NCBI GenBank assembly: GCA_002104945.1
Contig: MCFH01000020.1
Span: 248,001-312,000, forward strand
From: Piromyces finnis
Taxonomy: Eukaryota > Neocallimastigomycota > Neocallimastigomycetes > Neocallimastigales > Neocallimastigaceae
Direction of reading: 5' to 3'
Length of the DNA: 64,000 nucleotides
A program made the translations under genes and the position numbers. Below the pieces are notes generated by a model that saw only the letters and a list, made by a program, of their open reading frames with translations, did not search any database and was not told the origin of the DNA. Every line of letters starts with the position of its first letter. The stretch's first letter is position 1. This document shows positions 62,499 to 64,000 of this stretch, piece by piece.

Positions 62499-62914
62499 AA
62501 GCTTCTGGTTTGTCTGTGGATTTTCATTGGGTTTTGTCATGGGTTGAGTTATTATTAATTATTAAGTATTAATGCCCTTTCTAATTTACTACTATGATAA
62601 TAACACTCGTCTAGCTATCCTGAGAGGGACAAAGTGTACATGATACATTTCAGATTAGAACTTTATAAGTGGAGACACGAGACCAAAAATTGACTATATA
62701 TAGCATTATGGTTGGAAATATCGTACAACAACATGCATCTAATGTACATAGATTAAATGAGCGTCGAAACAGAAGATTTAGTATGACAGACCAGAAGTGT
62801 TGCAACCACCTAGTAATAGGAAAGGCCCAACATTTTTTAAGAACCACCATTGAGGCTTACTCTGATTAATGGGAGAAATGCACTCGGAAGTTAAAAAAAA
62901 AAAAAAAAAAAAAA
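62499..62914 (+). mobile_element. Decayed SINE-like element, copy 3
   Basis: Plus-strand relative of the elements at 3534 and 44988, starting within the head (GCTTCTGGTT) and ending in a pure A tail (62893-62914). It shares long blocks such as TTTACTACTATGATAATAAC and the ending CACTCGGAAGTTAAAA, but has many substitutions and deletions, including in the LINE-like segment (62757 onward). Only an imperfect ACTAT..TTCA word flanks it, so the target duplication has decayed. It is older than copies 1 and 2. Confidence 0.85.
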
Positions 62915-64000
62915 CTATAATTCATTGTATTTTTAAAAAATACATTATCATCTATTTAATTATTTTTAATGACCTACCAAAGAGAAAAGAAAGAAAAAAA
63001 GAAGAGTCAAATTGTCAACTTTTATTTTAATAATTTAAACATATGTAAGAATAAATATTCAAATATTATTATAAATTAATCAATATTATAAACTAAACAA
63101 ACGTTGCACAAAACATTTGACAATATATAAAAATTAAAAATAACCACATTTTAAAAACAATTAATAATAATTAGAACTTGAAATATTTCTGTGTTTTAAA
63201 GCTATTTAAAAAAAAAAAAAAGAAAATAAATTATTCAATAATTCATCGTATTTATACGAAAGTTTCTTTTTTCTTGCATTTCCTAAAAAAATATAAGACG
63301 TAATAAATAATTATTATTTCAAAAAATTGTAAAATAAAAAATGACTTTGCATTTTTAATAATTTGAATATATGAAATAGGTATGTCTTATTAATTGAAAT
63401 GTAAGAAATACATAATAATAAATATTTTATAAGCCATAATGTATTGGTATTTAAATATATAAATTGTATCTGTAGTTTTAATATTAATTATTCTTACAAT
63501 GTAAAATATAGTAATATAAATGTAAAATAAGCCATAATATTTTAATATCTTCGTGATATTTAAATTATTAAAATATTTCCCCAAATAGTTATTATTGGTA
63601 CATCAAAAATAATAGATAGTAACTAATATATATAAAGAGTATAGAGCTCTTCTAAACTAAAACGAGGTCGATTTGGTTAATTATCAATTATTTATCTAAA
63701 GTCAAAATTTAAAAAAGTTTCAAATATAAAACTACTAATAATAAGGTTAAATTTATGCATTCCCATGTTTCAAGAACAATATGGGAATGCATAAAGAGCA
63801 ATTTGGGGTATCACTAAATATGGTTATATTAACATGTTACAACTCACTTGTAATATTATTTATTATTTAAAACTATTGGATTAACTAGAAAGGAATTGAT
63901 GTATTTAATAGTAATGGTGAATCTTATTTTATTGTCAATAAAAGTTTGGTCCATCTAGCCTTATTAAAAAAAATGATATTTTAGAATACAGTATATTCAA
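62915..64000. other. A+T-rich non-coding region with a perfect hairpin
   Basis: No gene seen. It includes one conspicuous perfect inverted repeat at 63752-63795, described separately. Confidence 0.6.
63752..63795. repeat. Perfect 15-bp inverted repeat, 14-nt loop
   Basis: TTTATGCATTCCCAT at 63752-63766 is the exact reverse complement of 63781-63795. The arms include CATTCCC/GGGAATG, so this is not simply an A/T palindrome. Function unknown; it could be a folded RNA element, a protein site or a remnant of an inverted-repeat element. Confidence 0.85.

Noticed and set aside
62650-62869. 66-codon frames on both strands
   Set aside because: They lie inside the decayed SINE copy, whose body has no conserved coding frame in the other copies.

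Overview
The window looks like nuclear DNA of an anaerobic gut fungus (Neocallimastigomycota). It is extremely A+T-rich, with long homopolymer runs and (ATT)n/(TAA)n tracts between genes, short A+T-rich GT-AG introns, and proteins full of Asn/Ser runs. It also carries fungal-type genes (Rad4/XPC, a Fus1-like membrane SH3 protein, a LIM protein) and large ankyrin-repeat paralogues. A Dictyostelium-like amoeba has similar base composition but fits the gene set less well. The organism call is inference from style and gene content; no marker gene was searched.

Layout. 1-3520 is non-coding. 3534-4062 is a SINE-like retroelement with a perfect 13-bp target-site duplication. 4186-5694 is a decayed partial copy of a Rad4 gene, lying directly upstream of an apparently intact 11-exon RAD4/XPC gene (6565-10822, +, 890 aa). 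On the minus strand follow a seven-exon membrane protein with a Fus1-like SH3 domain (11346-13869, 636 aa), a full-length non-LTR retrotransposon (LINE) with one intact 1521-aa ORF and tandem 123-bp promoter-like monomers (16478-22209), a four-exon long-chain acyl-CoA synthetase (22623-24998, 684 aa), two large ankyrin-repeat paralogues (27802-30882 and 32129-34741), a 5'-truncated broken LINE copy (37220-41137), and a 728-aa Ser/Asn-rich protein with a C-terminal RFTI motif (41766-43952). A full-length inverted SINE copy lies at 44988-45573. After about 9.4 kb without a visible gene comes a two-exon LIM-domain protein with an Arg-Asp repeat N-terminus (55018-57870, 902 aa). The rest is non-coding apart from a LINE fossil (about 61600-61770), a coiled-coil coding remnant (about 61930-62280) and a decayed SINE (62499-62914).

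Gene models. Splice junctions were placed by hand from GT-AG sites, reading-frame phase and family similarity. All four spliced models sum to an exact multiple of three, which supports them.

Most interesting signal. The SINE-like element begins with a tRNA-like module and contains a 44-nt segment matching the 3' end of the LINE coding sequence in the same window at 39 of 44 positions, in the same orientation and reading frame. This suggests a previously undescribed SINE/LINE pair whose SINE is a chimera of a tRNA-like head and LINE-derived sequence. The LINE itself has clean 14-bp and 13-bp target duplications, an intact copy, and a 5' end falling exactly at a monomer boundary, as in L1 elements driven by tandem promoter monomers. 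The host genes do not form one pathway; they cover DNA repair, lipid activation, signalling or cytoskeleton scaffolding, and protein-interaction repeats.
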